The notes beneath the pieces are model-generated. The model searched no databases. It saw nothing but the letters and a program-made list of their open reading frames with translations, and was not told where the DNA came from. From Catenaria anguillulae PL171 (taxonomy: Eukaryota; Blastocladiomycota; Blastocladiomycetes; Blastocladiales; Catenariaceae): DNA of 64,000 nt. Within the stretch, counting starts at the first letter, position 1. Each line of letters starts with the position of its first letter. The translations under genes and the position numbers were made by a program. Location: the NCBI GenBank assembly GCA_002102555.1, contig MCFL01000015.1:62001-126000 (forward strand). Reading direction: 5' to 3'. Of the stretch, positions 34,801 to 47,716 are shown in pieces.

Positions 34801-35961
34801 AGCCCTCGACCCATTCAACGACGGTGACGCTGTCCTGCTGCTCCCATGTGTCACGTCACCGCCATCCGCGCCGCGACTCCGAGCCCGGTCGATTGCCTCT
34901 CGCACTCTGTCGAGCAGGCCACGCCGCTTGAGCTCTTGGTACGTCAAGCGCGCCTCGGTGCTTGTGGGCACGCTGTTTTTCCCCAGTCGGAAGGTGAGCG
35001 TGTTGAGCGTTTGGACAAGCTCGTCGTCGGATTTGCGGCGGTAGAACTCGACAAGCGCTTGGTACCGTTCACGTGATTTTTGTTTAGGGTCATTCAAAGC
35101 GGCAGCAGCCGCTGCGGCCGCCGCGGAGGGAGTGACGGGTTGGGTGGGCGGCGTTGGGGCGGTCGATGGGCGGGGAGGTGGGACTAGATCGCTTTCCGAG
35201 TCGGACGAGAGCTCGCTGGTATCTGCGCGGGAAGCCGAGATGGATGTGGTTGGGGCAGAGTGCATTTTGGCACGGGGAGTAGACTTGGCCGAATGTTGCT
35301 GTTGTTCCTGCTGTTGAGGTGGACGTACGGTTGACGACGAACTGGATGGGGTTGGCGGCGGCCGGCTCGTTGACGGGCGTTTGAAATGGCTTGGCGACAA
35401 AGGATTGGCTGTTGGTGACTTTGGCACCGCGGCATCGCGTTTCGGGGCAGCACTTGGCTCGGGTTCCGAATCGGACGAAGAATCGATGATGAGAGTATCC
35501 GCACGACGAGAGGCGGGTCCAGGCTTTGATCTTGAGGCAGTGGATGCGGCAATTGAAACCGACGGAGAAGCACCAGTTGCGGCAGCTGCAGCTCCAGGCT
35601 CATTTTCGACGTCTGAGCGTGCCGAGTGTGGCCGATTCGCAGGCGAGGCGGACGGCGCAGACTGAGGAACGGCGCTGGTAGCTGGGCGGCGCAACGGGCC
35701 CATGGGATGGGCTTTCTTTTGAAGCGGGATTTCAACGATAATCTCGTGTGCCTGCGGGTTTGGGTGTGGTGGATCGCCATTCCCGCTTGTGCCGTCGTCC
35801 TCCAGATCCTCTGTTTGATCTTGACTGGTGGCGGTGGTGGTTGCTGAAGATGCCGATCCACGGCGAGGAGCAGGACGAGCTGATGTTGCGCTTGCCGCCG
35901 CAGCGGCCGACTTGGACACCTTGCTTCCGTTGGCCACCCTGGCTCCCTTGGGCTTGGGCAT
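31840..35961 (-). CDS. Large disordered Gln/Pro/Ser-rich protein of unknown function
   Basis: Minus-strand reading starts MPKPKGARVANGSK at 35961 and continues through several frames that link up. Residues 1-300 are Ser/Pro/Ala-rich with acidic Ser clusters (SSSDSEPEP, SSDSESD). A compact block follows (RERYQALVEFYRRKSDDELV...LTYQELKRRGLLDRVREA), possibly a small helical domain. Then come an acidic GGNEEDDDDEIVIV patch, a basic KRKTD signal and a long Gln/His-rich coiled region. A one-base loss near 33535 leads to QQRLLEEQEQRRLQRQ and polyglutamine; a 73-nt intron (~33331-33403) follows; losses near 33070 and 32623 then join a Pro-rich segment to a helical domain (LDLVTFVCEKQIEAVRAE, VEMAKMLKKFKYDVFRML). 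The terminal part is Ser/Pro-rich and its frame uncertain. Nuclear regulator is a guess. Confidence 0.5.
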
Positions 35962-36468
35962 GGTGGTCGGCTGTTGGAGCGACCCGGGGGATGGATGGTT
36001 GGTGAGCTGTGTGGTGAGGGAACGTCAACATGGTTGGGTCAGTCAGCCTTTGGGCGGCACTTGCCATGAGTCGCACAAGTGAAAAGGGGTCCACCCCAAT
36101 GATCACCGAGCGGTTGAGACGAAGGCCAAGGAAAGGGAGAGGCAGTCGGTGGGGGGACTTGGCCGTGACCGGGTGGGTGAGCGGGTGGGAGAAAGCAATC
36201 ACGACGAAGCGGCGGGTACGCACTTGAGTTATGCCGAATTGCCTCGAGTTGGCGGGTCAAGTATTACTTTCCATTGATTTTGACTATGTCTGCTCTGCAA
36301 TTGATTGATAAATTAGGGTTAGGTTTTCCGTCTTGTTTGATTCTTCACGACCGGACCACGATCCAGAAACATGGGAAGGGACTAAGTAGAAGATTGTATT
36401 TACAAAGACGGATTTGCGGCTCTTCTTTGTCGTCGCCATCGTCCTCCGTGCCCGACCGCTCGTCCTAC
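35962..36468. other. Intergenic region
   Basis: About 500 bp upstream of the large disordered gene and downstream of the DUF1295 gene. No supported gene. Confidence 0.5.
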
Positions 36469-37343
36469 TTACACAGACCCATACCCATCCGGCCTCGTCT
36501 GCTGCGCCTGCCCTTCTCCCGCCGCGGCTGCGGTCGGCAACGTCTGCATGCCCTTCTTGGGCGGCCACAACACAAAGATGCTAGTGCGTGCCTTGTACGC
36601 CTGATACTCTGGCAAGTGGCCATACCGCTTGTCACTGCTCTCCTCCAACAACTTGACGCCCGACCCAAAGTACAGCAGGCAAAACACAAACACGGGTGAC
36701 GCAATCCCAAACCACGACCACCCGTCCGTGAACCCGTTGACGCACAGCAAAAACATGCCAATCCAAAGCACCACTTCGCCGAAATAGTTTGGGTGCCGTG
36801 ACCACGACCACAGGCCCGACTGGATAAACTTTGTAGGGTTCTTGTTCTTGAAGTCGTTCTTTTGGTAATCCGACACGGCCTCGACGCCAAACCCAAACAC
36901 CCAAATCACAATCCCGACAATGTCAAGAGCATTGAGGGCAGGTTGCAATTGCGTCGGGTTGGTTGCGCAAAAGTAAACCGCCAGGCCCGTGAACCACACC
37001 CATGCGATTTGCCAATCCACACAAATGCAAACCGGAACGGATTTTGCTTGAGCTCGTCGAACCGGTGGTCTTTGCCTTCGCGAAGCACGCGCTTGAAGAG
37101 GAAGAAACCCAAGCGGGAGCACCACACGAGCGACAGGGCAACGGCAATGATGGGCCGCGGGTGGATCGAGGAGCTTGGGACGCCGTCGGTGCGATACAGC
37201 AGGGCCGTTAGAAAGCACGCCATGTACGTGAGCGAGCCGGAAAGGTCATAGAAGCGCTCCGTCTTGAGCGGAGCCGAGATGGCATACGCGAGGACTTGAA
37301 TGCCAGCGTCGACCAGAAACACGACGAGCAATGGATGGAGCAT
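36469..37343 (-). CDS. DUF1295 family (steroid 5-alpha-reductase-like) membrane protein
   Basis: The chain has at least six hydrophobic segments, starting MLHPLLVVFLVDAG and including LTYMACFLTALLY, IAVALSLVWCSRLGFFLF and WIGMFLLCVNGF. The C-terminal block SGLWSWSRHPNYFGEV followed by Glu and LEESSDKRYG, YQAYKARTS is the conserved NADPH/substrate region of DUF1295 and steroid 5-alpha-reductase C-terminal domains. A base is missing at ~37016 (T run): the frame passes from FRFAFVWI to WQIAWVWFTG, and the corrected length is 291 aa, typical. Likely an ER membrane oxidoreductase with unknown substrate. An in-frame upstream ATG at 37445 would add 34 residues with no membrane character, so I prefer 37343. 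Confidence 0.82.
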
Positions 37344-38110
37344 GGTTGTGGCTGATTCTTGTTGGATGGTGATGAGGGATGGTCGACGTTGGCCGGTTGC
37401 GAAGGGGATAATGACGGTATTTGAACCGTTCTTCAGGCCATACATTCAATGCCTTGATCCAGTTTAATTGCCAACAGGTGCGCAAAGAGCGAGGGGTGGA
37501 CGGTAGTCAGGGTTACGTCAACCAGTCGCTGTCGCTGACACTTGGCTTACCGAGACTCGACCGTAGAGGTCAACAGTCGATGGATTTTTTTCGATGCATC
37601 TTTTGCTTTCTTGTGGCGTTCACATGTTCATGCGCAGCAACTGACCGATAAGCAGCAACCGAGCTGCAAGGAGTGAGAGAAGGGGTCTGGTGTGCATCGG
37701 CCAAGATCGAGGAGAGCCATTCTGTCAATTTGTCAGCCCGGCTTCGCTTGAGCGCGTCGCATCGACATGATCGCTTCCTGCCGGTTGTTACGAACATCAA
37801 TGAATGGGAACCAAAGCCAAGCGGATGTCGTGGACCACTTCTATATTTTGGCAGTGTAACGAAAGCACATGGGTCATCAAGAACAACAAAAGGAAATGAC
37901 ACGAAGTGCCGCAAACACTGCGGACGAGCGTGCCGAAGACTGGTGAAAAACAAACGGAAACACAAAAAGACGGAAGGATGGCGAGAAAAGAGAGAGGGAG
38001 AGGATGGGCTACTGTACACATGGGAGCGTGCATGTAAGAAGATGGAACGCGGATTGGATGGGAGTCTCATGAGTCAGTCGGAATAATCTACTCGCCCTTG
38101 GTTGTTGCTG
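37344..38110. other. Intergenic region
   Basis: About 770 bp between the DUF1295 start and the ABCG stop on the minus strand. Frames on both strands are short and compositionally ordinary. I see nothing supported. Confidence 0.5.
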
Positions 38111-41100
38111 TTACCTCACCTCCCTCAACCGCCACGCTATCAACACACCCACAGCCACAACCAGCACCACATCAATTCCGACCAAGACGAGCAAGTCTCT
38201 CAAATACGAGCCGGGCTGGTACCCAAATACTTGTTCCAGGATTAACGACCCAGACACACGCACGTCGATCCCAGACAACTTGTCCTCGACAATCAGACCC
38301 TCAATCTCGTTCACGGCCAGGGCTTCGGTGGCCCACCGGAAGAACGACAAGTATTGGATCCACCGCAAGTACCACGCGATGGCGTTGGCGTTGATGAGGA
38401 TGCCGCCGAACAGCATGAAGAAGAGCGTCGAGATGGCGGCCACCAGGTTGGCTAGGGCAACGTCACGCAGCAGCACGCCAATGGCCATGCATAGCAAGGC
38501 AGAGATGGCAGAGAAGAGAATGAGGACCGCAATGTAGCGGATGTAATGCATCACGGTAAGCTGGAAGCCAATGAGGAAGTATGCGATCGAGCCCATGAGG
38601 ATGATGGGAAGCTACATTCAAGTCGTGATGGAGTTACATATGAGCTTGTGAGGCCAACGTCATGCGAAGAAAAAAAAAAATGAACGTACAATGCGCAGAG
38701 GGACGACATCGAGCATCATCTTGGATATAAAGTACGCTGACGGCTTGTAACTGGCGTTTCCGCGCTCACGCATGAACAAGAGCCGCTCCTCGGCAATACC
38801 ACCCAGCGCCGAAAGCGACGAAAACGCCACGAGCGACTGGATAAAAAAGACGGATCCCAGCCGGTTTTGCAACCCGGCAATCGTCATTGGCGTGCCCTTG
38901 TACAGGAATCCAATCACAAGGCCAAGCACAATGGCGAGCACATTGTGGCCAATCAGCAGCCGTGGGTTGCGGATGAGGCATCGAGCGTTCCGGCCGAGGA
39001 GTTGCATGACTTGAGTCAGGTATGACACTTGGTACGTCTCAACGGACGCGGCGGTGGTGGAGGACTTTGACGGAGGGAGCGGCGCCGTCTTGTTGTTGCT
39101 GCTGCTACTGCTGTTGAGATTGGTGGTACTACCCGTGGCACTCCCATTGCCCCCAACCACACTGAGACTTGTGGCCGACGACACGGACCTGCGTCTGGCC
39201 GTCGACTCGCCGCCACCGTTGGCCAATGCCGCCATCGACACGCCCGCGGTTGCTGCACCCGTGGTCATGGCATGCATCTCGACCGTCTCAACGCGCGTCA
39301 CAACCGACTCGGACTCGTGTGCATGATCGGCGGCATCCCACACGGGCACATTCCACACCATGGTCTGCGGCCGTTCGGCGTTGTCAGCCGTGGTATCCTG
39401 CGCGGTTGGCGACTCGACGCGTCGCCCGTCAGACTCGGCGTTGCCGCTGCTAAGTAGCATGAGCCCAGCGTCCGTTTGTGCGTCGACCATGAGCGAATCG
39501 CGTACGGTCCCGACCATGGGCTGGACCGCATCGTCCATGGCCACGTCCAAAAGGTGGTCGGCCACGTTGTACTGGGGCGGGCACGGACGACCTTGGCGTG
39601 CAAAATAGTGTTGCGCGGCTTTGGCGGGTCCGTGGTACAGGATACGGCCGCGCGCGAGCAAGAGAACAGAATCAAAGAGGTTGTACACGTCCGACCGGGG
39701 CTGATGAATGGTGCAAATGATGGTCTTGCTGTGCTTGTGGGCGAGCGTGGCGAGCGATTCGAGAAGCTTGTGGGCATTGTAACTGTCGAGGCCCGATGTC
39801 GGTTCGTCTGGAAGTCGAAAGTTAGCACCCGCACCGTGTGTGTCAGGTCACCACTATGCACGCATGTGAGGTGACAAGAGAGAATCGTACCAGGAAAAAA
39901 TGGCGGGACGCGTGACCAACTCGCACGCAATGCTCACCCTCCTCCTCTCACCACCGGAAATACCACGAAACACGCCCGCGCCGCCAATCCTGGTTCCGCG
40001 AATGTGCGCAATGTTTAAGTCTGCCAAGACTTGCTCAACGACCTTTTCCTTCTCGACATGCATCATGCTTTCTGGCAAGCGCGTGTTGGCGACAAACCAC
40101 AGCGTCTCTCGACCGTCAACCACGGCTGAAGCACGTCCTCTTGGTCCACAAACCCGATCGAATGCCTGAGCTTCTTGTTGCCTGCGCGAATCGGTTCGCC
40201 ATCCAGCATGAAATCCGCCGTGATGGATCCGCCTTTTGCTTGTGCGCGAGGATATCCAACAACGAACTCTTGCCTGCCCCCGACGGACCCATGATTGCCG
40301 TGAGCGTCTTTGCCGGAAACTTTGCCGACACTTCGCTCAACACTTGCTTGTCGCCAACCTGATAGTCCAAGTGCGCGACCGAATACGTCATGCCCGCGGG
40401 CGGCATGGGCACAGGAATCCGCCGATACGCGTCGCGCTGGCGTTTGCCGCACAGAAGGGCCACGAGCACGGCAAGTACCAGCACGGCAACCGCCCCAATA
40501 CCCGCCATCTCACCAACCGACAACTGGCTCAACAATGCGCCGGCGCCTGATCCCGTGGAAATGGCCAGCGGCGCATCGGCCGCATACGCACACTCGCCCG
40601 ACAAGCAATTCTCGAGCGGCAACCCACCTTGCATGAGGGCATCAAACTCGCCGCCCAACTTGAATTGGCATTTGGCGCCGTCGGCCCAGTCCCTGACCAT
40701 GCGTCCGTTGACTTGGCGCTCGCTGACCTTGGCCAGCGGCACAGACCCGTTGCCGCTAAGCAATGGGCAGTTGAGTTCGAGTGGGCCGGGCACTTTGCTG
40801 ATGAGTGGGGTCAGGTCGAGCAGGCCGCCGCCGCCGCACATGGCCGTGCGAGGAATGCACTTGCATTGGATCTTTGAGCATTTCCACACGTCGGCGAGCG
40901 GGAGTTTGCGGTCCAGGTTTTCGTATTGGATCGAGGGCGTGCATTCCGAAAACTGGCACGAGAATTGGAGCACCTTTTTGTACCAGATGGAGGCGTAGCC
41001 AGACTTGGTGTCCATGTTGCGGGCCAGGGTGACTTCCATGAGATCTGGGAATGTACCCTTGACAAGTGGAGCTAAACAATTGACAAGGTTGCGAGCATAC

Positions 41101-41583
41101 ATCAGAATGATGACATACTGTAACCTAAGGGGGGAAGGTGAACATACCGTTGATTTCGCACTGCATCTGATGCTTCTTGTACACCCTGGGCGTGCGATTG
41201 CACACCCTGCGATCGCCATCCCTGCGCTCATTCATGGGTACACCTGCATTCGACACACACGCTTCGTCGCGAAGGCACTGGTTGCAGTTGATGCCCGCAA
41301 ACCCATCGTCGCACTGGCACTCGCTACGGTCGGGCCGGGCAGACCGCAGTTCGGGCAGCACATTGGTCGAGTTGCATGCAGCGAGGCCGCAGTCCTTGCC
41401 TGCGAGACCCGCAGGGCACTTGCAAGTGCCTGTGGGCTGGCACTCGCCAAAATTGAGGCATCCTTCCGAGGCGCACGTGAAGCAGGTCGGGCACACGGGG
41501 CAGTTGGCACCGGGGGTCGGTTGGGCGCCAGGGAAGACGGGCGTGACGGTGGCCGAGGGGGAGGTTGAGGAGGAGGAGGACAT
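38111..41583 (-). CDS. ADP1: ABCG-family transporter with EGF-like ectodomain (Adp1 type)
   Basis: Four exons: about 41148-41583, 39891-41071, 38690-39807 and 38111-38611. The N-terminal half is a Cys-rich extracellular region with EGF-like repeats (CASEGCLNFGECQPTG, CQCDDGFAGINCNQC) and further Cys pairs, then one membrane helix (GAVAVLVLAVLVALLCG). The ABC domain shows Walker A GPSGAGKSS, Q-loop region FVDQEDVLQPW, signature SGGERRRVS, and Walker B/D-loop EPTSGLD across a splice. A Ser-rich linker precedes six C-terminal helices. This is the ABC1 half-transporter layout of yeast Adp1. Three clear base losses (~40245, ~40114, T run at ~39895) plus one G at the 39.8-kb splice give exactly 1079 aa (yeast Adp1: ~1049). 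No clear signal peptide is seen. Substrate unknown. Confidence 0.9.
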
Positions 41584-42731
41584 GGTGGTGAATGGTTTGG
41601 TCGCAGTTTAATTGTACAGATCTTGGAACCGCAAGGAGTAGTTGGCGGGATCGATTGTCGGGCTCACCTTCTTGCTGGCATGGGCCACCCACGACACGAC
41701 AGGGTCAAATGGGGCCGATATGACGTAGCGTTGAGCTTGAGCGGCCAATCAGTATCAGTACAGAAGAATGGCGGCACAGCGGCACGCCAACGGAGCTAGC
41801 GGTGAGCCGAGTCGAGAGTCGGCAGTGCCAAGTCGAACCTGGAGACGGAAGCAAGCAGATGGGATGATGGTGCCGCACGTGGCAAGCAGACACTTTGGAT
41901 TGGCGGGTGACCAGTGCCAGTGATAGTAGACGGCGAATGCACAAAGTCGGTGTGAGTCGTTCAGTTGGCGGCATGCATGGTTTGCAGGCCCATGTTGTGT
42001 TGTTGTGTCGGGCAAGTGTGGCGATGAAGGTCAGTTCTCAGTCGATTGTGGCGCCGGTTCACCTGGCATTGGTTGGTCGCAGCAAGCACGTGGTTGGACC
42101 CACCTTTCGCCAAGCAAAAATCTTGCCAAGTTTTGTCGCACGCCACAGCTCGCATGGACGCCGCCCTTCACCCTTCACCGACCACGCCGGGGCCGAGAAC
42201 ATAAGAGGCAACGAAGATTGACGAGGACGGTGATGCATCATGTTTCGTTTCAATTTCTGTATTCCAACTTTCCAACTTTGGGGGCAAACAATCAACAGAG
42301 GGATGGAGGGAGAGAGGGTGGAGGAGGACAGCTTTTGCATTGACAAGAGACCATGAAAAAAAAACAACAAATAAGTAATCTGCACTGCAGGGGGAGGAGA
42401 GGAAAGAGAGAGGCACGGCAATGAGACCGACGCAAGAGAAACATGAGCGCAAGGGGAAGCCCGAAAGGAAACACGGCAACACGAAGGAATAGAGGGAAAG
42501 AGGAAACAAGCCGCGCACACAAGCAAAGCAGGGGAAGGAACAAGGTGGAGGGTATCACAACAAGTACCCACTTGCCCGTGCACACGAAAACTAATCCTCG
42601 CGCGCCATGCCCCTGACAGACGCCCCCCCTCCACTCATGCCGCTCTTGCACAGCCGCAACACCACATCTCAAAGACAATGAACAAACAAGAGCTCATCTG
42701 GACACTGGCGGGCACGGGAACTTGGGCCGCC
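41584..42731. other. Intergenic region upstream of ABCG, downstream of actin
   Basis: About 1.15 kb. From ~42240 to 42600 it is purine-rich on the plus strand (likely actin 3' UTR on the minus strand). No supported gene. Confidence 0.5.
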
Positions 42732-44636
<1,905 letters not shown>

Positions 44637-45535
44637 GGTGGTGGATGGGTGGGGGTGTGGTTGAGAGTGTGGGGGTCAAAGTGCAGCGAGCAAAAGGACA
44701 GGTTACGAGGAGCAATCAGACAGTCCAAGTTTGGCCAAAGAGAAGAGGTCGTGAGGGCGGGATCGGATTTTTGAGGTGTGTTGCGTGGAGTGTGTGTGAA
44801 GCGCGGCGGGCGCAGGCTTTGTTGACATTGACGCGGCGCTGAGGTGTTTGGTTTTTCGCACCAAAACGAATCGAAACCCTCTTTTCTCGACGCCAACCCA
44901 GGCATTCCAGCCAATCACCAGCCGCGAACCAACGACAGCAAGCTTGGCGAACAAACACGTGAATGGGCTGTCACTTTCATCAACAGGTCCGCCGATCGCA
45001 CGCGATTCGACTTCGACTCTTTCATACCTCCACCTCTCATCCAGTGGTCGACACTATGTCAACGTCAGCCAACGCCAAGACCAATCTGCCAAGTCCTGCC
45101 AAGCTTTCCGCATTCTTTCTGATCTGCGAGGACCTTCTCGTTCTCGATCGTCGCTGGGTACATGTGCCTCTATGCCAAGAGCACAGCCTTTTCCATTACT
45201 GTCCCACTTGGTGCGGTGGTTAAGGGTGTCATAGTAAACGAACAGCTCAGGAATGATCTATTGCTCTCGTTTTCAGGCTCCACTTCAATGTGCCGCAATC
45301 TCATAAATCATTCATGTTGGTATAAATGCCGGGGTCTGAAACTGTGATCATCCATCATCTCTTTCACAACACTTCATGGCCGGGCGGGCGAAGTGTGAGA
45401 CACAACGAAAACAAGGATTATCTATGACTCAACACAAATTCCAAACCGATTCCTCGAGTTCCCATGCTGTACTCCACAGAATGCGACATAAATTCAAACC
45501 ATTCGTGCCCAGCCTCGATACTGTACAATTCACGT
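44637..45535. other. Intergenic between actin and tyrosinase
   Basis: About 900 bp holding the actin promoter (about 44640-44900) and the region downstream of tyrosinase. Overlapping plus-strand frames from ~44850 to 45235 lack family signatures; no gene called. Confidence 0.5.
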
Positions 45536-47122
45536 CTAGACCATCATCCCCATCATCACGCCCATCACGATGGCCACACCACAAACCACCTGGGATACTT
45601 GTGCACCGGTCAATGCCGCTGACGGCGGCGAACTCGCAGCATTTCCAGGGGCCGCCGCGCCCACCTCCTGATTCCCACGGATCCCCTTCTCGAAATCGTT
45701 CAATTTGCTGGGATCCTTCAAATCTGCCAGCGTCGGCAACGGCTTGCCGTCCTGCTGCATTCGCTGCAACGCCTTGATGACGGACGCAAATAGTCGATTA
45801 GCCGCAGCCATTTGCTCCTTTGGAATCTTCCACTCGGCCAAGAACGCGTCGGGCAACGGCTGGAAGTCGGAAATGACGCCCGACGATGACGAGTTGGTCG
45901 GCGGCGGCTGAGTGCTGTTGTTTTTGCGGGATGCGATTCCGTCTTTCGGCCACTTGGCGTCCTGGTACGAGTAGCAAAGTCGAGGGTGGTTGCGGTGGTC
46001 GAGCATGTCGCCCACACGCCACGACATGACTTGGTCGTTGGCGGTGTAAGTACGGCCATTGGCGTCGCCGCCGTATGCAGTCGCGGCTTTTGGGTTGGCC
46101 GATTGCCATTTGGTCCAGATGTATTCGATGAACGAGTGGTGCATGTAGAACAGTCTGGTTAAGTACGATACAACAAGGGCTGTGTGAGATACGCGAGGTG
46201 AATTGAAGGGAGGCACAGAGCGGCTGGTGGCAGGAGACGTACGGATCGTTGGGAGCGTCAACCAGGGTAAACAAGTCACCGCCAATGTTGGAATGGACGA
46301 CGAAATGCGGCCCGCGTTCCAGGTAGTAGGCAAATTGGTCAAAGCTTTCGGCATACAGGCGCATTATGGACACGATCATGGGTTGGTCGAGGTTCCATGG
46401 GCCCGGGATGAGGTTGCGCCGGACACAGGATCCATCTTCACGCTTTAGGCCGACTGCGGTGCATTTCCGTGGGAAAAACAAAGCAGGTCAGAAAGCTGCT
46501 CAATCCTTCGAGCACGGGTGGACAGGAAACACATACCATACGGCCCGTCGCTGATGCAACCCGTCTTTGCATTGCCAAAGAAATCGGGAGCGAGAATGGG
46601 CGACTTGGCTGGATCCTTTGCGTCGAATGTCGAATCCCTATTTGACAATCATTTAGGTGCTCCATGACTCACGAGTGCGCTGCAATCAGCTTCGAATAAG
46701 GAGTCATTCAACGCACCAAAACGGCAAGCCGGTCAAGACACCGTCCGAGGCAGCAATGAGCTCATCTTCAAAAGCAACCAGCATGGCGCGATGAAATGGG
46801 AGGAATGACGGATTGAAGTGACCCTTGTCCTTGTGTTCGACGTGCAAGCGTGTATACTTGGCCATGGATCCATTGCGGTTGAGCTATACTCGTACCGGCA
46901 CGATCGCCAGTGGCGTTTGTGGTCGAGACGAATTAAGTGCAAGGATTGAGTAGTTAGGGGAGTCAAGCAAACCTTCCAAAATGCCTTGTGCAAGGCGGCC
47001 AATTCGGCGGTGCTCAAGTCTCGCACTTCCTTGCGCAACTTCTTGGGACACTGGGCTGCGGCCAGCACAGCCACTACGACAACGAGGGATAGGATGGAGA
47101 GGATGCGGCGAGTCGAGTGCAT
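45536..47122 (-). CDS. Tyrosinase with C-terminal anchor
   Basis: Five exons: about 46973-47122, 46717-46883, 46537-46637, 46243-46453 and 45536-46154; phases all match and give 415 aa. The N terminus is a signal peptide (ILSILSLVVVVAVLAAAQ). Copper A site histidines lie in TRLHVEHKDKGHFN and LPFHRAML; copper B in PHFVVHSNIGGD and LFYMHHSFIEYIWTKW. This is the short secreted tyrosinase type (type-3 copper, oxidising phenols to quinones, melanin pathway). The last ~25 residues are hydrophobic with no basic tail (QVVCGVAIVMGVMMG), preceded by small residues, which fits a GPI-attachment signal and so cell-surface or wall location. No frame breaks occur in this gene. Confidence 0.9.
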
Positions 47123-47716
47123 GATTCTATGTCGGTCGGGTGTGAAGTGGAGACACGATTCTAGGGGTTGACGAGGATGTAACAGAGTGCATGAGTGGAT
47201 ACTCGCACACTCATGGCTATCTTCCTTGCGCGGGCAGCCGAGGGATTATAACTGCGAGACATTATGTGAGCGTCCACATTCGGCCGCCCACAGTCATGTT
47301 CAACAAGTGCAGGGACGCGGTATACGAACGCTGGAATATTGCCGCCATTGGCCCCATTTGCCCACTTGATAAATGCGGCGGACCGAGTATTGTTGGTGGT
47401 CATCCAATCGCTTTGGTCACTGAGCATGGGCGTAAATGATGAAATGTGACTCGACCTTGCTCGTGAAAGGCAGGGACAGCGAGATGGCGACAAGCCTCGG
47501 GACAATCGAGAAGCTCATCCTGTCTCACGTTGCAGTTTCGCACACACCACACAGTTGGGATCCACAATCGCAGAAGAAACCATCCTGCCTCCAATACTGC
47601 ATAACGAAGACTGACATGACTGGTAACGAGTATCTCATGCTCAGCTGTGAGTTGGTAAGGACTCATTGTATTGCTTTAGATCATGACACATTCTTTCATG
47701 AAACAATTGCCATAAC
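47123..47716. other. Intergenic region
   Basis: About 600 bp between the tyrosinase start and the class C GPCR stop. No supported gene; the plus-strand frame through here is antisense to the receptor's last exon. Confidence 0.5.
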
